From contig NZ_JAGGQP010000029.1 in assembly GCF_018613235.1 (NCBI RefSeq), forward strand, positions 1-64,000: DNA of 64,000 bases. The letters are read 5' to 3'. Source of the stretch: Bacillus sp. ISL-41 (GTDB taxonomy: Bacteria; Bacillota; Bacilli; Bacillales; Cytobacillaceae). Each line of letters starts with the position of its first letter. Position 1 is the first letter of the stretch. The position numbers and the translations under genes were made by a program. Positions 1 to 10,776 of this stretch are shown here, piece after piece. The notes below the pieces were generated by a model that worked only from the letters and a program-made list of their open reading frames with translations, was not told the DNA's origin and searched no databases.

Positions 1-74
1 AGGAGTCTTCGCGCCTTCCACTACAATCAACGAGTGTAAAACTATAACATCAAGCTCTAATAGAGCCCTACTCT

Positions 75-1250
75 TTATAAAAGTTCAAATACTCCAGCTG
101 CGCCCATTCCGCCGCCGATACACATCGTAACGACACCGAATTGTTCATTTCTGCGTTTCATTTCATGGATTACTGTTAAAGTCAGCTTCGCACCAGTTGT
201 TCCCAGTGGGTGGCCCAAGGCGATCGCTCCGCCGTTCACGTTGACTTTATCTTCATCAAGGCCCAACTCGCGGATGACCTGGATTGATTGTGAAGCAAAT
301 GCTTCGTTCAGTTCGAATACACCGATGTCGGAAACCTGCAGTCCGGCAAGCTTCAATGCTTTAGGAATCGCTACCACGGGACCGATTCCCATGATTTCAG
401 GCGGTACTCCGCCAAGCGCGAATGACCTGAATTTAGCAAGAGGCTTCAATCCAAGAGATTCAGCCTTTTCGCGATCCATGACCATGACTGCCGCTGCTCC
501 GTCACTAGTCTGTGAGGAGTTTCCTGCAGTTACTGTGCCTTTAATATTGAAGGCCGGGCGCAATTTCGCAAGTGTTTCCATGTTCGTATCAGGACGTACA
601 CCTTCATCCTGTTTGAATTGGATGGTCTTTTCAACAAGCTTATTGTCTTTTCCTACTGTACGGAGGGTTACATCGACAGGAACAATCTCATCCTCGAATT
701 TGCCTTCCTGGATTGCCTTTGCCGCACGCTGATGGCTTCTTACTGCAAAAGCATCCTGATCTTCACGGGAAATGCCATACTTCTTGGCTACTTCCTCAGC
801 TGTATGGCCCATTCCCATATAGTACTGCGGGGCGCTTTCAGCCAATTTTGAATTCGGGCGGACGACATGGCCCATCATTGGAACAAGGCTCATTGATTCC
901 GCACCACCAGCGATAATGGTGTCTGCATGCCCAAGCATGATTCTCTCTGATGCATTCGCAATCGCCTGCAGTCCTGAAGAACAATAACGATTGATTGTGA
1001 TCGCCGGCACTTCATGTGACAGACCGGCAAGTGCGCCGATATTACGCGCCATATTCAAGCCCTGCTCTGCTTCTGGCATTGCACAGCCGATGATTAGATC
1101 ATCAATGTTCCCTTCATAATTGCCTGCTCTTTTTAGAGTTTCTCTTACTACAAGAGCTCCAAGATCGTCAGGCCGGACATTAGCAAGAGTTCCTTTTTTT
1201 GCTTTTCCGACCGGTGTCCGGGCTCCGGCTACGATTACCGCTTCTCTCAT
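75..1250 (-). CDS. fadA: Acetyl-CoA C-acyltransferase (3-ketoacyl-CoA thiolase) FadA
   Basis: This 391-residue thiolase would cleave 3-ketoacyl-CoA with CoA in the last step of cytoplasmic fatty-acid beta-oxidation. The nucleophile lies in [11 protein letters not shown] (Cys90). The second catalytic pair is His347 in [11 protein letters not shown] and Cys377 in [11 protein letters not shown]. It has the full family length. It lies 62 bases downstream of fadN on the same strand, as in the fadNAE operon of B. subtilis, and is presumably cotranscribed under the FadR operator upstream of fadN. The acyl-CoA dehydrogenase fadE would be expected just left of the window. The 74 bases beyond the stop contain only a small GCTCTA/TAGAGC inverted repeat. 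Confidence 0.96.
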   Translation of the reverse strand: MREAVIVAGARTPVGKAKKGTLANVRPDDLGALVVRETLKRAGNYEGNIDDLIIGCAMPEAEQGLNMARNIGALAGLSHEVPAITINRYCSSGLQAIANASERIMLGHADTIIAGGAESMSLVPMMGHVVRPNSKLAESAPQYYMGMGHTAEEVAKKYGISREDQDAFAVRSHQRAAKAIQEGKFEDEIVPVDVTLRTVGKDNKLVEKTIQFKQDEGVRPDTNMETLAKLRPAFNIKGTVTAGNSSQTSDGAAAVMVMDREKAESLGLKPLAKFRSFALGGVPPEIMGIGPVVAIPKALKLAGLQVSDIGVFELNEAFASQSIQVIRELGLDEDKVNVNGGAIALGHPLGTTGAKLTLTVIHEMKRRNEQFGVVTMCIGGGMGAAGVFELL

Positions 1251-1312
1251 CTCATTCCCTCTCTTTCCTTGGATGTTGTTAAAATATATTTCACTGTGAA
1301 ACTATCAATCTA

Positions 1313-3694
<2,382 letters not shown>

Positions 3695-3722
3695 CAAATT
3701 TGTCTCCCCCTTTGACTCTTTT

Positions 3723-3740
3723 TGAATGAATACTCATTCA
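3723..3740 (-). promoter_or_regulatory. FadR operator (TetR-family fatty-acid regulator of Bacillus)
   Basis: TGAATGAATACTCATTCA is a perfect 7-bp inverted repeat with a 4-base spacer. It matches the known Bacillus FadR site TGAATGAnTAnTCATTCA. It sits about 30 bases upstream of the fadN start, so it should repress fadN-fadA until long-chain acyl-CoA is present. The role is inferred from motif and position. Confidence 0.9.
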
Positions 3741-3934
3741 TTTTTGCACCAAAAAAAATATGCATATAAATGAGCTCTGTTAATTACTACTATAAAATAT
3801 TTAAAAAATTTCCGCAATAATAAGGTGCGGAAAAAAGAAAATTTTTTGAATCTTTAATCCCCATGCTTATTTCTCCTCACTTGGGCACTCTATAAAGGCA
3901 GTACTTTTATCTTTGAAAACACGGAGGTATGAAC

Positions 3935-4066
3935 ATGGCTAGATTGAAAAAGGATCCATCCAAAGCTGGCGTCAGCGCTGCCAGTGTAAAAGGAGATGCC
4001 GGCCCGTCTATGGGTAAAGGCGGAGAAAGAAAGCAGAACAGCCAGAACAGCCAATATAAAAAGTAG
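3935..4066 (+). CDS. yuzL: YuzL family small protein
   Basis: The 43-residue product starts MARLKKDPSKAGVSAASVKG and ends in a Gln/Asn/Lys-rich tail. It resembles B. subtilis YuzL, which also lies next to the fad/yusM genes. An excellent site, GGAGGT, precedes the ATG by 7 bases. The product is basic and hydrophilic with no membrane segment. Its function is unknown, though it looks like the small basic proteins common in spore formers. It is convergent with fadM and shares a bidirectional terminator with it. Confidence 0.8.
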   Translation: MARLKKDPSKAGVSAASVKGDAGPSMGKGGERKQNSQNSQYKK

Positions 4067-4091
4067 TCAAATCGGCTAGATCTAAATAAAA

Positions 4092-4115
4092 CAGGCTGAC
4101 AAATTTGTCAGCCTG
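4092..4115. terminator. Bidirectional terminator between yuzL and fadM
   Basis: A perfect 9-bp stem CAGGCTGAC / GTCAGCCTG encloses the loop AAATTT. It lies between two convergent genes, 25 bases after the yuzL stop and 7 bases beyond the fadM stop. An A/T-rich flank is present on the left side. Confidence 0.8.
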
Positions 4116-4122
4116 CTGATCA

Positions 4123-5040
4123 TTATTTCTTTAACATTCCTTTTAAAACAAATGCAACGTTTGCCGGACGCTCAGCAAGACGGCGCATGAAGTAACCGTA
4201 CCAGTCTGTTCCGAATGGAACGTAAACGCGCATTGTATAGCCTTCTTCGGCAAGCTGAAGCTGCCTTTCCGGCATGATTCCAAACAGCATCTGGAATTCG
4301 AACTGGCTTTTCGGAATATTGTTTGCCTTCGCGAATTCCTTCGTGAAGTTGATGATATTGTCATCATGTGAAGCAACAGCAGTATAGTTGCCGTTCAACA
4401 GGTGCATCTTGATGATTTTCTTGAAATTTTCATCGACATCCTTCTTCTCAGGGAAAGCCACTTCCGGTGACTCTTTGTAAGCTCCCTTTACAAGGCGGAG
4501 GTTTGGAGAATATTGATTCAGGTCCTCAATATCTTTTTCAGTTCTGTATAAATAAGCCTGGATGACCGTACCGATGTTGTCGTATTCGGATTTCAGCTGT
4601 TTGAAAATATCCAGAGTCCTCTGGCAGCGCTCGTAGTCCTCCATGTCAATCGTCACAAATACATTATTCTCTTTGGCGGTATCCATGATCCGGCGCATAT
4701 TATTCATGACAACTTTCTCAGAAATATCAAAACCGAGTGAAGTCATCTTGACACTCATTTGGGCATTTAATTTTTCGCGGCCAATTGCTTTTATCATTGC
4801 AATCGAGCTTTCGGCTCTCTCATTCGCTTCTCTTTCATTGTCGACAAATTCGCCAAGAAAATCGACAGTTGCCGCAAGGTTCTTCCTGTTCAGCTCTTTA
4901 ATGACTTCCACCGACTGCTCGACCGTTTCGCCGGAAACGAAACGTTTTGCCCCTAGACGAAGGCCGTATTTCTTGGCCATCTTCGTAAAAAATTTATTTT
5001 TCGATAGAAAAAGAAAGAAGTTCCTCATTAATTGTTCCAT
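4123..5040 (-). CDS. fadM: Proline dehydrogenase FadM (YusM)
   Basis: This 305-residue FAD-dependent enzyme of the PutA/PRODH TIM-barrel family oxidises proline to pyrroline-5-carboxylate. Visible family signatures are RLVKGAYKES in the centre and the C-terminal block RVYVPFGTDWYGYFMRRLAERP, in which the two arginines bind the proline carboxylate. The start at 5040 follows AGGGGAGG by 7 bases. The order fadN, yuzL, proline dehydrogenase and yusN-like gene is the same as in B. subtilis. Electrons presumably go to the membrane quinone pool. Confidence 0.92.
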   Translation of the reverse strand: MEQLMRNFFLFLSKNKFFTKMAKKYGLRLGAKRFVSGETVEQSVEVIKELNRKNLAATVDFLGEFVDNEREANERAESSIAMIKAIGREKLNAQMSVKMTSLGFDISEKVVMNNMRRIMDTAKENNVFVTIDMEDYERCQRTLDIFKQLKSEYDNIGTVIQAYLYRTEKDIEDLNQYSPNLRLVKGAYKESPEVAFPEKKDVDENFKKIIKMHLLNGNYTAVASHDDNIINFTKEFAKANNIPKSQFEFQMLFGIMPERQLQLAEEGYTMRVYVPFGTDWYGYFMRRLAERPANVAFVLKGMLKK

Positions 5041-5257
5041 AGCTTTTCCTCCCCTTAATGAAAACGATTACAATACCCTTTAAAAAAATTGCTTCATCTA
5101 TATCTATTTTGCAAAATTATTTTATCACTTTTTATTAGCTTTGAATATTACTTTCGTAGGAAAATGTTCTTTTTTGACGAATCTTGTCCTGCATACTTTA
5201 TTTCGGCCCGGGAACGATAATATCCGTAGGAATGAACATAAAACAGGAGGTTCTAAT

Positions 5258-5542
5258 ATGCAGCAGCAAAACATGAATTTTCAAGGCCAACAGCAAGGGA
5301 TCATGCAGACGCCGCCGTCGGTTGTATCCACCAAAGATTCTTTATACTTAACAGATATGCTTTCATGGAATTTACTTGCGATGAAAAAAGCACATTTCTT
5401 TGCCCAACAGTGCCAGGACCAGGAGCTGAAAATGGAAATCGAAAAGTGCGGCCAAATGCACCAGAGACACTACCAGAAAATCCTTACACACTTGAACAGC
5501 CCGCAAAACCAGGCATATTCGCAAACGCCAGGAATGCAATAA
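5258..5542 (+). CDS. Spore coat protein, CotF family (YusN-like)
   Basis: This 94-residue protein has a Gln-rich N-terminus followed by a helical segment, TKDSLYLTDMLSWNLLAMKK, typical of CotF-like coat proteins. The ATG at 5258 follows AGGAGG with 7 bases between; an upstream in-frame start at 5141 has no comparable site. The location after fadM matches B. subtilis yusN. It is followed 26 bases later by a second CotF-like gene, so the pair is probably one sporulation operon. It probably acts as a structural protein on the forespore coat. The homology is recognised from sequence pattern only. Confidence 0.82.
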   Translation: MQQQNMNFQGQQQGIMQTPPSVVSTKDSLYLTDMLSWNLLAMKKAHFFAQQCQDQELKMEIEKCGQMHQRHYQKILTHLNSPQNQAYSQTPGMQ

Positions 5543-5568
5543 TCGAACTAGACAGGAGGAAAAAGCGG

Positions 5569-5916
5569 ATGAACCAGAACCAGAATCAGCAAAAAATCCA
5601 GAATCCAGAAACTCAGGTCCAGAAGACACCGCAGATGAATGACCGTGATTTCATCAATGACGTTTTAACGACTGAAAAATACATGACTCAAGGTTATGAT
5701 ACTGCTCTTAATGAATTAAGCCACGACCAACTTTATCAGGATGTTCTCGCGATTTATACTGAAACAGCCAATGCCCAGCGCGACCTTTATAACCTGATGT
5801 TTAAGAAAGGCTGGTATGGTGTGGAAGCGGCAGACGCGCAAAAACTTCAGCAGTCACACCAGCAATTCCAGGGGTACTCAAATCAATTTCCTTATGGCGG
5901 ACAGCAGCTTCAATAA
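5569..5916 (+). CDS. Spore coat protein, CotF family
   Basis: The product has 115 residues with Gln/Asn-rich ends and a central ferritin-like helical block, NDRDFINDVLTTEKYMTQGY followed by LSHDQLYQDVLAIY, that is characteristic of CotF. The start at 5569 follows AGGAGG by 9 bases. It is a second member of the family directly after the 94-residue one, probably by ancient duplication. A terminator follows directly. Confidence 0.82.
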   Translation: MNQNQNQQKIQNPETQVQKTPQMNDRDFINDVLTTEKYMTQGYDTALNELSHDQLYQDVLAIYTETANAQRDLYNLMFKKGWYGVEAADAQKLQQSHQQFQGYSNQFPYGGQQLQ

Positions 5917-5935
5917 TGGAAGCTGTCATTATGAA

Positions 5936-5966
5936 GAATCGGGCTTGCTCTCCCGGTTCTTTTTTT
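5936..5966 (+). terminator. Rho-independent terminator after the CotF-like pair
   Basis: The stem GAATCGGG / CCCGGTTC (8 bp with one G-U pair) has an 8-base loop and is followed by seven T residues. It starts 20 bases after the stop codon. Confidence 0.85.
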
Positions 5967-5967
5967 G

Positions 5968-6383
5968 ACGGACACTTTGCTGCGAATTCCTCACATTTCT
6001 GTCCGATAGAGCTCTTCTAACGGACACTTTTCTGCGAATTCCTCATGGTTTTGTCCGATAGAGCCCTTCTAAAGGACACTTTTCTGCGAATTCCTCACAT
6101 TTTTGTCCGATAGAGCTCTTCTAACGGACACTTTTCTGCGAATTCCTCATGGTCCTGTCCAATAGAGCTCTTCTAACGGACACTTTTCTGCGAATTCCTC
6201 ATATTTTTGTCCGATAGAGTCCTTCTAACGGACACATTTCCTCGAATTCCTCACATTTTTGTCCGATAGAGCTCTTCTAACGGACACTTTGCTGCGAATT
6301 CCTCATGGTTTTGTCCGATAGAGCCCTTCTAAAGGACACTTTTCCGGGAATTTCTCATGGTTTTATCCGATAGAGTCTATTTT
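5968..6383. repeat. Tandem array of eight 52-nt palindrome-plus-spacer repeats
   Basis: Eight units start at 5968, 6020, 6072, 6124, 6176, 6228, 6280 and 6332, a strict 52-base period. Each unit contains a 27-nt imperfect palindrome that opens TGTCCGATAGA and closes TCTAACGGACA (for example 6000-6026), then a 25-nt spacer around GCGAATTCCTCA. Spacers alternate partly between CACATTT and CATGGTT forms, suggesting growth by dimer duplication. The array begins and ends with half palindromes. It lies between convergent genes. The remaining bases to 6538 show no gene. Confidence 0.93.
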
Positions 6384-6538
6384 TTTGCAAGCGAACTTTT
6401 TTCCTCCTTTCCCAATCTTTTGTTGCATGTTCCTACTTTTAGTGGTGGCTCTTCCCTTCCTTTTCTAGCTCTTTTCACTAATGATGTTTTGTTAAAACTT
6501 CGTTTGCACATCTTTTCACATTCACCGACAAAATAGCC

Positions 6539-6569
6539 GCAAAAAAAACCACCTCGCTAAGAGATGGTT
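6539..6569 (-). terminator. Terminator of the siderophore uptake operon
   Basis: On the minus strand AACCATCTC / GAGGTGGTT form a 9-bp stem with the loop TTAGC, followed by eight T residues. It begins 5 bases after the yusU stop. Confidence 0.85.
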
Positions 6570-6574
6570 CTTCG

Positions 6575-6817
6575 TTATTTCTGGCGTTTTTGCTCATTCA
6601 GTTCTTTGACTTCTGCTATAACGTTCTTGATCTGTTCCTTGGCATCCGGATATTCTGTATTCCAGTGCTTTGCCAGCGGAGGCATCGACTTGGCGATATG
6701 GCTGTACAATATCCATGTTTTTACCTTCTCGATATTTTCAGCCGAGCCTTCACCGACCAAAAGTTCTGTATATTTTTCCAGCAATCCATCGATTTGTTCT
6801 GTAAAATTTTTATCCAT
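6575..6817 (-). CDS. yusU: DUF2573 family protein (YusU-like)
   Basis: The 80-residue product starts MDKNFTEQIDGLLEKYTELL and contains IEKVKTWILYSHIAKSMPPL. It resembles B. subtilis YusU, a DUF2573 protein of unknown function that lies beside the siderophore ATPase gene yusV there as well. The ATG at 6817 is preceded by GGGAG 7 bases upstream; a longer reading frame to 6904 overlaps the previous gene and lacks a good site. It is the last gene of the Fur-controlled operon. Confidence 0.8.
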   Translation of the reverse strand: MDKNFTEQIDGLLEKYTELLVGEGSAENIEKVKTWILYSHIAKSMPPLAKHWNTEYPDAKEQIKNVIAEVKELNEQKRQK

Positions 6818-6834
6818 TTGAACACTCCCTTGTT

Positions 6835-7596
6835 TTAAGATCCGCATGTCCGTGGACAGGTTTTGCAGTAACTGCCTTTTTCCTTTAGCAGATAGCTGTA
6901 ACAACAGGTTTTTCGTATCCTGATATAAGAATCTGCCTCTTCCTGATAAACTGGTTCACTGTAATACCTGGCGATTGGGTTGTTGTTATAGCGTCCGAAC
7001 AACTTTCCGGGGGCCGACTTAATCAGAAAGGAAAAGTCATCTTCTGCCCTCATCATCACCTCGTGATCCTCGATCTGGCTTAAAATCTTTTCATAAAGCC
7101 AAAAAATATAGACTGCGACATTTTCCCATAGTATCAATTTTGAGATTTTAGCAGATTTTGAGATGGCATCCATGACAGGAAACAGATTATCCACAAACAA
7201 ATGCCTGACTGCTTCCTTCCTCCACTCTTCCCGTTGCCCATAAGGACACACGTCTGTGCTTTTGTTTTTCAAATAAAACCCAGGCAGCCAAAGACCATCC
7301 TTTATGGCATCTGCCAGAATAATATTTTCCGGTGAAACATCCAGCCTTTTGTTAAAAGCCGTCATGGAGTACAGATACAGGACGGCAAGAAAGGCATGCC
7401 GTTTCATGAAAACGGATGCCGCCGTTTTAGCATCCGGAGCCTTCAGCCCTTCATTGAACCTTTCCAGATAAAAGCCCATTTCCGATTCATCCGTAAGCGG
7501 CCTGAAATCGATCTGGACATCCTTTTCAGGCTCGGAAACGACAAAACGGTAGTTGGCGAGAATCCCTATTTCAGCTGCTGTCAGTTCCGCCTTCAT
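6835..7596 (-). CDS. FhuF-like siderophore-iron reductase
   Basis: The product has 253 residues. Its C-terminus has the Cys-Cys, then Cys-x2-Cys arrangement (CCYSYLL...YCKTCPRTCGS) that binds a [2Fe-2S] cluster in FhuF proteins, here with 11 residues between the pairs rather than 10. Such proteins release iron from ferric siderophores in the cytoplasm by reduction. The gene overlaps the ATPase gene by 4 bases, so they are translationally coupled. This position in a siderophore transport operon fits the role. The N-terminal part is not well conserved and gives no further clue. Confidence 0.82.
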   Translation of the reverse strand: MKAELTAAEIGILANYRFVVSEPEKDVQIDFRPLTDESEMGFYLERFNEGLKAPDAKTAASVFMKRHAFLAVLYLYSMTAFNKRLDVSPENIILADAIKDGLWLPGFYLKNKSTDVCPYGQREEWRKEAVRHLFVDNLFPVMDAISKSAKISKLILWENVAVYIFWLYEKILSQIEDHEVMMRAEDDFSFLIKSAPGKLFGRYNNNPIARYYSEPVYQEEADSYIRIRKTCCYSYLLKEKGSYCKTCPRTCGS

Positions 7597-8414
7597 ACGG
7601 GAGCTCCCACTTTGTCCCTGATGATGCGGCGGCCTTTGCCATGTGGAATGCAGAGCGGCGTGCCGAACAACGGATCGATGGTCACTTCACAATCCATTCC
7701 AAAAACATGCTTCACAAGCCCGCAGTTAATGACAATTTCCGGTTTTCCCTGGTCAAAAATCTTCTGGTCCTTGATCGCGACGATATTATGCGCGTATCGG
7801 CAGGCAAGATTCAGGTCATGCAGTACCATGACAATCGTTCTTCCCTCGTTTTCATTCAATTCAAAAAGAAGATCAAGGATCTCGATTTGATGAGTCATAT
7901 CCAAATAGGTTGTCGGTTCATCGAGCAGGATGATATCCGTATCCTGCGCAAGTGTCATCGCTATCCAGGCACGCTGACGCTGTCCCCCGGACAAAGAATC
8001 GACTGTGCGGTCCTTCAGATGGTCAATCCCTGTTGCCTTCAAAGCGTTTTCCACACTTCTTTCATCCTCCTCCGACCATTGCTTCAGCCAGGTCTGGTAA
8101 GGATATCTTCCCTGTTTTACCAGCTGCATGACCGTCAAGCCTTCCGGTGCTAAGGGGGACTGGGGCAAGATCGCCATTTTACGGGCGACTTCCTTCGTTG
8201 ATAGCTTGGAGATCGCCTCGCCTTCCAGAAGAATCGCTCCTGCCTGCGGCTTTAGCAGCCTGGCGATTGAACGGAGCAAAGTCGATTTTCCGCAGCCATT
8301 TCCTCCGATAAAAACGGTAATTTCTCCTTTCGGAATTTCTATGTCCAATTCATTTATGATAATGGAATCTCCATAGGAAAGCGTCAGTTTCTCCGTTTCA
8401 ATTGCCTGGTTCAT
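7593..8414 (-). CDS. yusV: Ferric-siderophore ABC transporter ATP-binding protein (YusV-like)
   Basis: The product has 273 residues. It carries Walker A GGNGCGKST, signature LSGGQRQR, Walker B DIILLDEP and the switch His in VLHDLN. This is the FecE/FhuC group that powers iron-siderophore import. In B. subtilis the homologue YusV serves several importers (FeuABC, YfiYZ-YfhA). Here it lies directly after the two permease genes, so it probably serves this importer. It overlaps the FhuF-like gene by 4 bases. Confidence 0.92.
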   Translation of the reverse strand: MNQAIETEKLTLSYGDSIIINELDIEIPKGEITVFIGGNGCGKSTLLRSIARLLKPQAGAILLEGEAISKLSTKEVARKMAILPQSPLAPEGLTVMQLVKQGRYPYQTWLKQWSEEDERSVENALKATGIDHLKDRTVDSLSGGQRQRAWIAMTLAQDTDIILLDEPTTYLDMTHQIEILDLLFELNENEGRTIVMVLHDLNLACRYAHNIVAIKDQKIFDQGKPEIVINCGLVKHVFGMDCEVTIDPLFGTPLCIPHGKGRRIIRDKVGAPV

Positions 8415-8437
8415 GTCGATTCCCCTTTCTGTCAGGT

Positions 8438-9493
8438 TTAAGAATTTCTAGTTTTATATAGCAGGTAAATAAAATAAGGTGCGCCGATTCCGGCGGTGAA
8501 AACGCCCGCAGGGACCTCCAATGGCGAAAACATTGTACGCCCGATCAAATCAGCCAGCATGACCAAGATCCCGCCAATTATCGCTGATACTGGCAAAAGT
8601 GCCCCGAATGCTGAGCCGACAAGCCTTCTCGCCATATGCGGAGCCATCAGGCCAACGAAACCGATTCCTCCTGCAAAAGCGACCGAACTGGCAATCAATG
8701 CCGTGCTGACAAGCAGCAGTACAAATCGCTGCCTCTGGACATGACCTCCAACACCTGTGGCTATATCTTCCCCAAGCTCCTGAACATTGACATTCCTTGC
8801 AAAAATAAATGCAATCAATAGCATGATGACTGTCCAAGGAACAAGCACGGCGACATTACTCCAGGTGGATCCATAGACCGTTCCCGTAATCCAGATATTC
8901 GCCTGGCTTGCGCGATAAATCGGGCCCATGATCATCATCAATGTGGTCAATGCCTGCATCATCGCGGATATCCCGATGCCAATCAATACAAGGCGCACAG
9001 GCGATACACCATTTTTCCAGGAGAGAAAATAAACAAGGAAAGCTACAATGGAGGCACCCGCAAAAGCTGCTACCGGCATCCATTCTATGCTCACCGTCAG
9101 TGCATTATTATCTCCGCTGAAAATTGCCAGGAATCCGACAACTGCCACTGCTGCGCCACCAGTGATCCCGAGGATATCAGGTGAAGCAAGCGGGTTCCTG
9201 ATCATCCCCTGCAGGATTCCACCGGCTACGGCCAAACTGATGCCAACCATCAGGGCGACGATGATTCTCGGCAAGCGGAAGGATTGCACGACCAGTCTCT
9301 CCATATCGCTTCCGCCGCCAAAAAATACCGCAATTACACTCAATGGGCTTATCGCCATATCGCCCAGGCCCGTGCTGATGACAAATACGGCTATTGCCAC
9401 CAACAGCATTCCCAAAAAAATTCCTGCTGCCTTTTTATCTATCAAGAAAGATACTTTATCCTTAAAAATCCTTAGACTTCTATACTGGCTCAT
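8438..9493 (-). CDS. Iron-siderophore ABC transporter permease (FecCD family)
   Basis: This 351-residue membrane protein of the BtuC/FecCD family has about ten hydrophobic segments. Family blocks such as RLPRIIVALMVGISLAVAG, GMIRNPLASPDILG and FVGLMAPHMARRLVG are visible. The start at 9493 (MSQYRSLRIF) overlaps the stop of the preceding permease gene as ATGA; a longer reading to 9658 would run 165 bases into that gene and is rejected. It forms the membrane channel with its partner. Confidence 0.93.
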   Translation of the reverse strand: MSQYRSLRIFKDKVSFLIDKKAAGIFLGMLLVAIAVFVISTGLGDMAISPLSVIAVFFGGGSDMERLVVQSFRLPRIIVALMVGISLAVAGGILQGMIRNPLASPDILGITGGAAVAVVGFLAIFSGDNNALTVSIEWMPVAAFAGASIVAFLVYFLSWKNGVSPVRLVLIGIGISAMMQALTTLMMIMGPIYRASQANIWITGTVYGSTWSNVAVLVPWTVIMLLIAFIFARNVNVQELGEDIATGVGGHVQRQRFVLLLVSTALIASSVAFAGGIGFVGLMAPHMARRLVGSAFGALLPVSAIIGGILVMLADLIGRTMFSPLEVPAGVFTAGIGAPYFIYLLYKTRNS

Positions 9494-10494
9494 TTTCCGT
9501 TGAACCCCTTTCTCGCTATATAAATGAAAAATGGAGTTCCAATCATCGCTGTCATGACGCCGACAGGGATTTCCTGAGGCATCAGCACGTATCGGGCAGC
9601 GATATCCGCTGCTAATAAAAGCATTCCTCCAAAAATTGCTGAGAAAGGTATCACCCAACGGTGGTCGATGCCGACTACCGCCCTAGTCAAATGTGGAATG
9701 ACAATCCCGATAAACCCAATTGGTCCGGCTACAGCCACGGCTCCGCCAGATAAAAGGACAATGATGATGCCTGCACCGAGCTTTACAAAGCCAGTATTCA
9801 AACCGAGACCTTTCGCAACATCTTCCCCCATGGACAGCACGTTCATTTTCGAAGAAATTAAAATTGCTGCCAGCCAGCCAAAACCTAAATACGGAAGAAC
9901 ACTGACAAGCGTTTCCAGCTTACGCCCCTGTACTGAGCCAGCAAGCCAGTAGAGTACCTGCTCAAGAGCCGCCTCATCAAGAACAAGAAGCCCCTGGGTG
10001 AAGGAGGAAAACATTGCTGTCATCGCTGCGCCAGCAAGTGTCAGTTTCATCGGTGTCAATCCTTCACGTCCGGCAGAGCCGATCACATAGACACTGACTG
10101 CTGCCACGGCTGCACCCAGGAAGGAAATCCAGGCAAAGGCCTGGAGGCTGCCGACTGAAAAAATAGTCACAGCCACGACTACTGCAAATCCGGCTCCGGC
10201 ATTCACACCAAAAATCCCAGGTGAAGCGAGCGGATTTTTCGTTAACGTCTGCATCAGAACACCGGCAATCGCCAGGCTCGCACCGACAGCAGCCGCAATC
10301 AGCGCCCGCGGAAGCCGGACGGATTGAATGATAATATGTTCATTGGAACCATCATAATCGGTGAACGCATTGAAAGCTGTTCCCCATGATGTATCGGTAT
10401 AACCGTAAACAATACTTGCACATATTAAAAATAAGATAAAGATGATGGCCGCTACTAGACCGATCCATCTTTGGCCATTGGATTTCAGAAGCAT
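9490..10494 (-). CDS. Iron-siderophore ABC transporter permease (FecCD family)
   Basis: This is the second FecCD permease, 334 residues, with the same blocks: VRLPRALIAAAVGASLAIAG, LTKNPLASPGIFG and GFIGIVIPHLTRAVVG. It is the first gene of the minus-strand uptake operon and heterodimerises with the downstream permease. The upstream intergenic region contains two Fur boxes and separates it from the divergent binding-protein gene, so both directions should be induced by iron starvation. Confidence 0.93.
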   Translation of the reverse strand: MLLKSNGQRWIGLVAAIIFILFLICASIVYGYTDTSWGTAFNAFTDYDGSNEHIIIQSVRLPRALIAAAVGASLAIAGVLMQTLTKNPLASPGIFGVNAGAGFAVVVAVTIFSVGSLQAFAWISFLGAAVAAVSVYVIGSAGREGLTPMKLTLAGAAMTAMFSSFTQGLLVLDEAALEQVLYWLAGSVQGRKLETLVSVLPYLGFGWLAAILISSKMNVLSMGEDVAKGLGLNTGFVKLGAGIIIVLLSGGAVAVAGPIGFIGIVIPHLTRAVVGIDHRWVIPFSAIFGGMLLLAADIAARYVLMPQEIPVGVMTAMIGTPFFIYIARKGFNGK

Positions 10495-10666
10495 GCTGGT
10501 TACCTTTCTTTCTGCCGGGAATACTGTTATCTATTCTTTCTTCTCAATAGCATTGATCACAGCTAATAAAAGTATTTTAAAAAGTTGCTTATGTTGTTAA
10601 TTTAACTTTACGTGAAAAGAAGTTCCTTTTCACCAGTTTGGCTGACAAGTTCACAAAATCGTCAAT

Positions 10667-10685
10667 GATTATGAAAATCATTATC
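10667..10685. promoter_or_regulatory. Fur box 1
   Basis: The minus strand reads GATAATGATTTTCATAATC, which matches the 19-bp Fur consensus GATAATGATTATCATTATC at 17 of 19 positions. It abuts the -35 element of the forward promoter in the divergent siderophore region and can also control the leftward operon. Confidence 0.88.
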
Positions 10686-10693
10686 AATTAGTG

Positions 10694-10723
10694 TTGACAT
10701 CTTACTCTATTGCATTTTATCAT
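10694..10723 (+). promoter_or_regulatory. Sigma-A promoter of the siderophore-binding protein gene
   Basis: The -35 TTGACA at 10694-10699 and the -10 TATCAT at 10718-10723 are separated by 18 bases. The promoter lies between the two Fur boxes and about 55 bases upstream of the start codon. Confidence 0.7.
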
Positions 10724-10738
10724 AAGGATGCAGTAATT

Positions 10739-10757
10739 GAAAACGATTATCAATAAC
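10739..10757. promoter_or_regulatory. Fur box 2
   Basis: GAAAACGATTATCAATAAC matches the Fur 19-mer at 15 of 19 positions. It lies just downstream of the predicted -10 element and would block transcription of the binding-protein gene when iron is present. Confidence 0.7.
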
Positions 10758-10776
10758 ATTCTAGGAGGAACTACAT

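Noticed and set aside
241-916. Open frames on the plus strand over fadA
   Set aside because: They are antisense shadows of the thiolase gene without ribosome binding sites or family patterns.
5968-6383. CRISPR array
   Set aside because: The 52-nt units repeat over their full length, including the would-be spacers, and no cas genes are nearby. This is a tandem repeat, not a repeat-spacer array.
9494-9658. 55-residue N-terminal extension of the first-listed FecCD permease
   Set aside because: It overlaps the preceding permease gene in another frame, and the ATGA overlap at 9490-9493 gives a normal coupled start.
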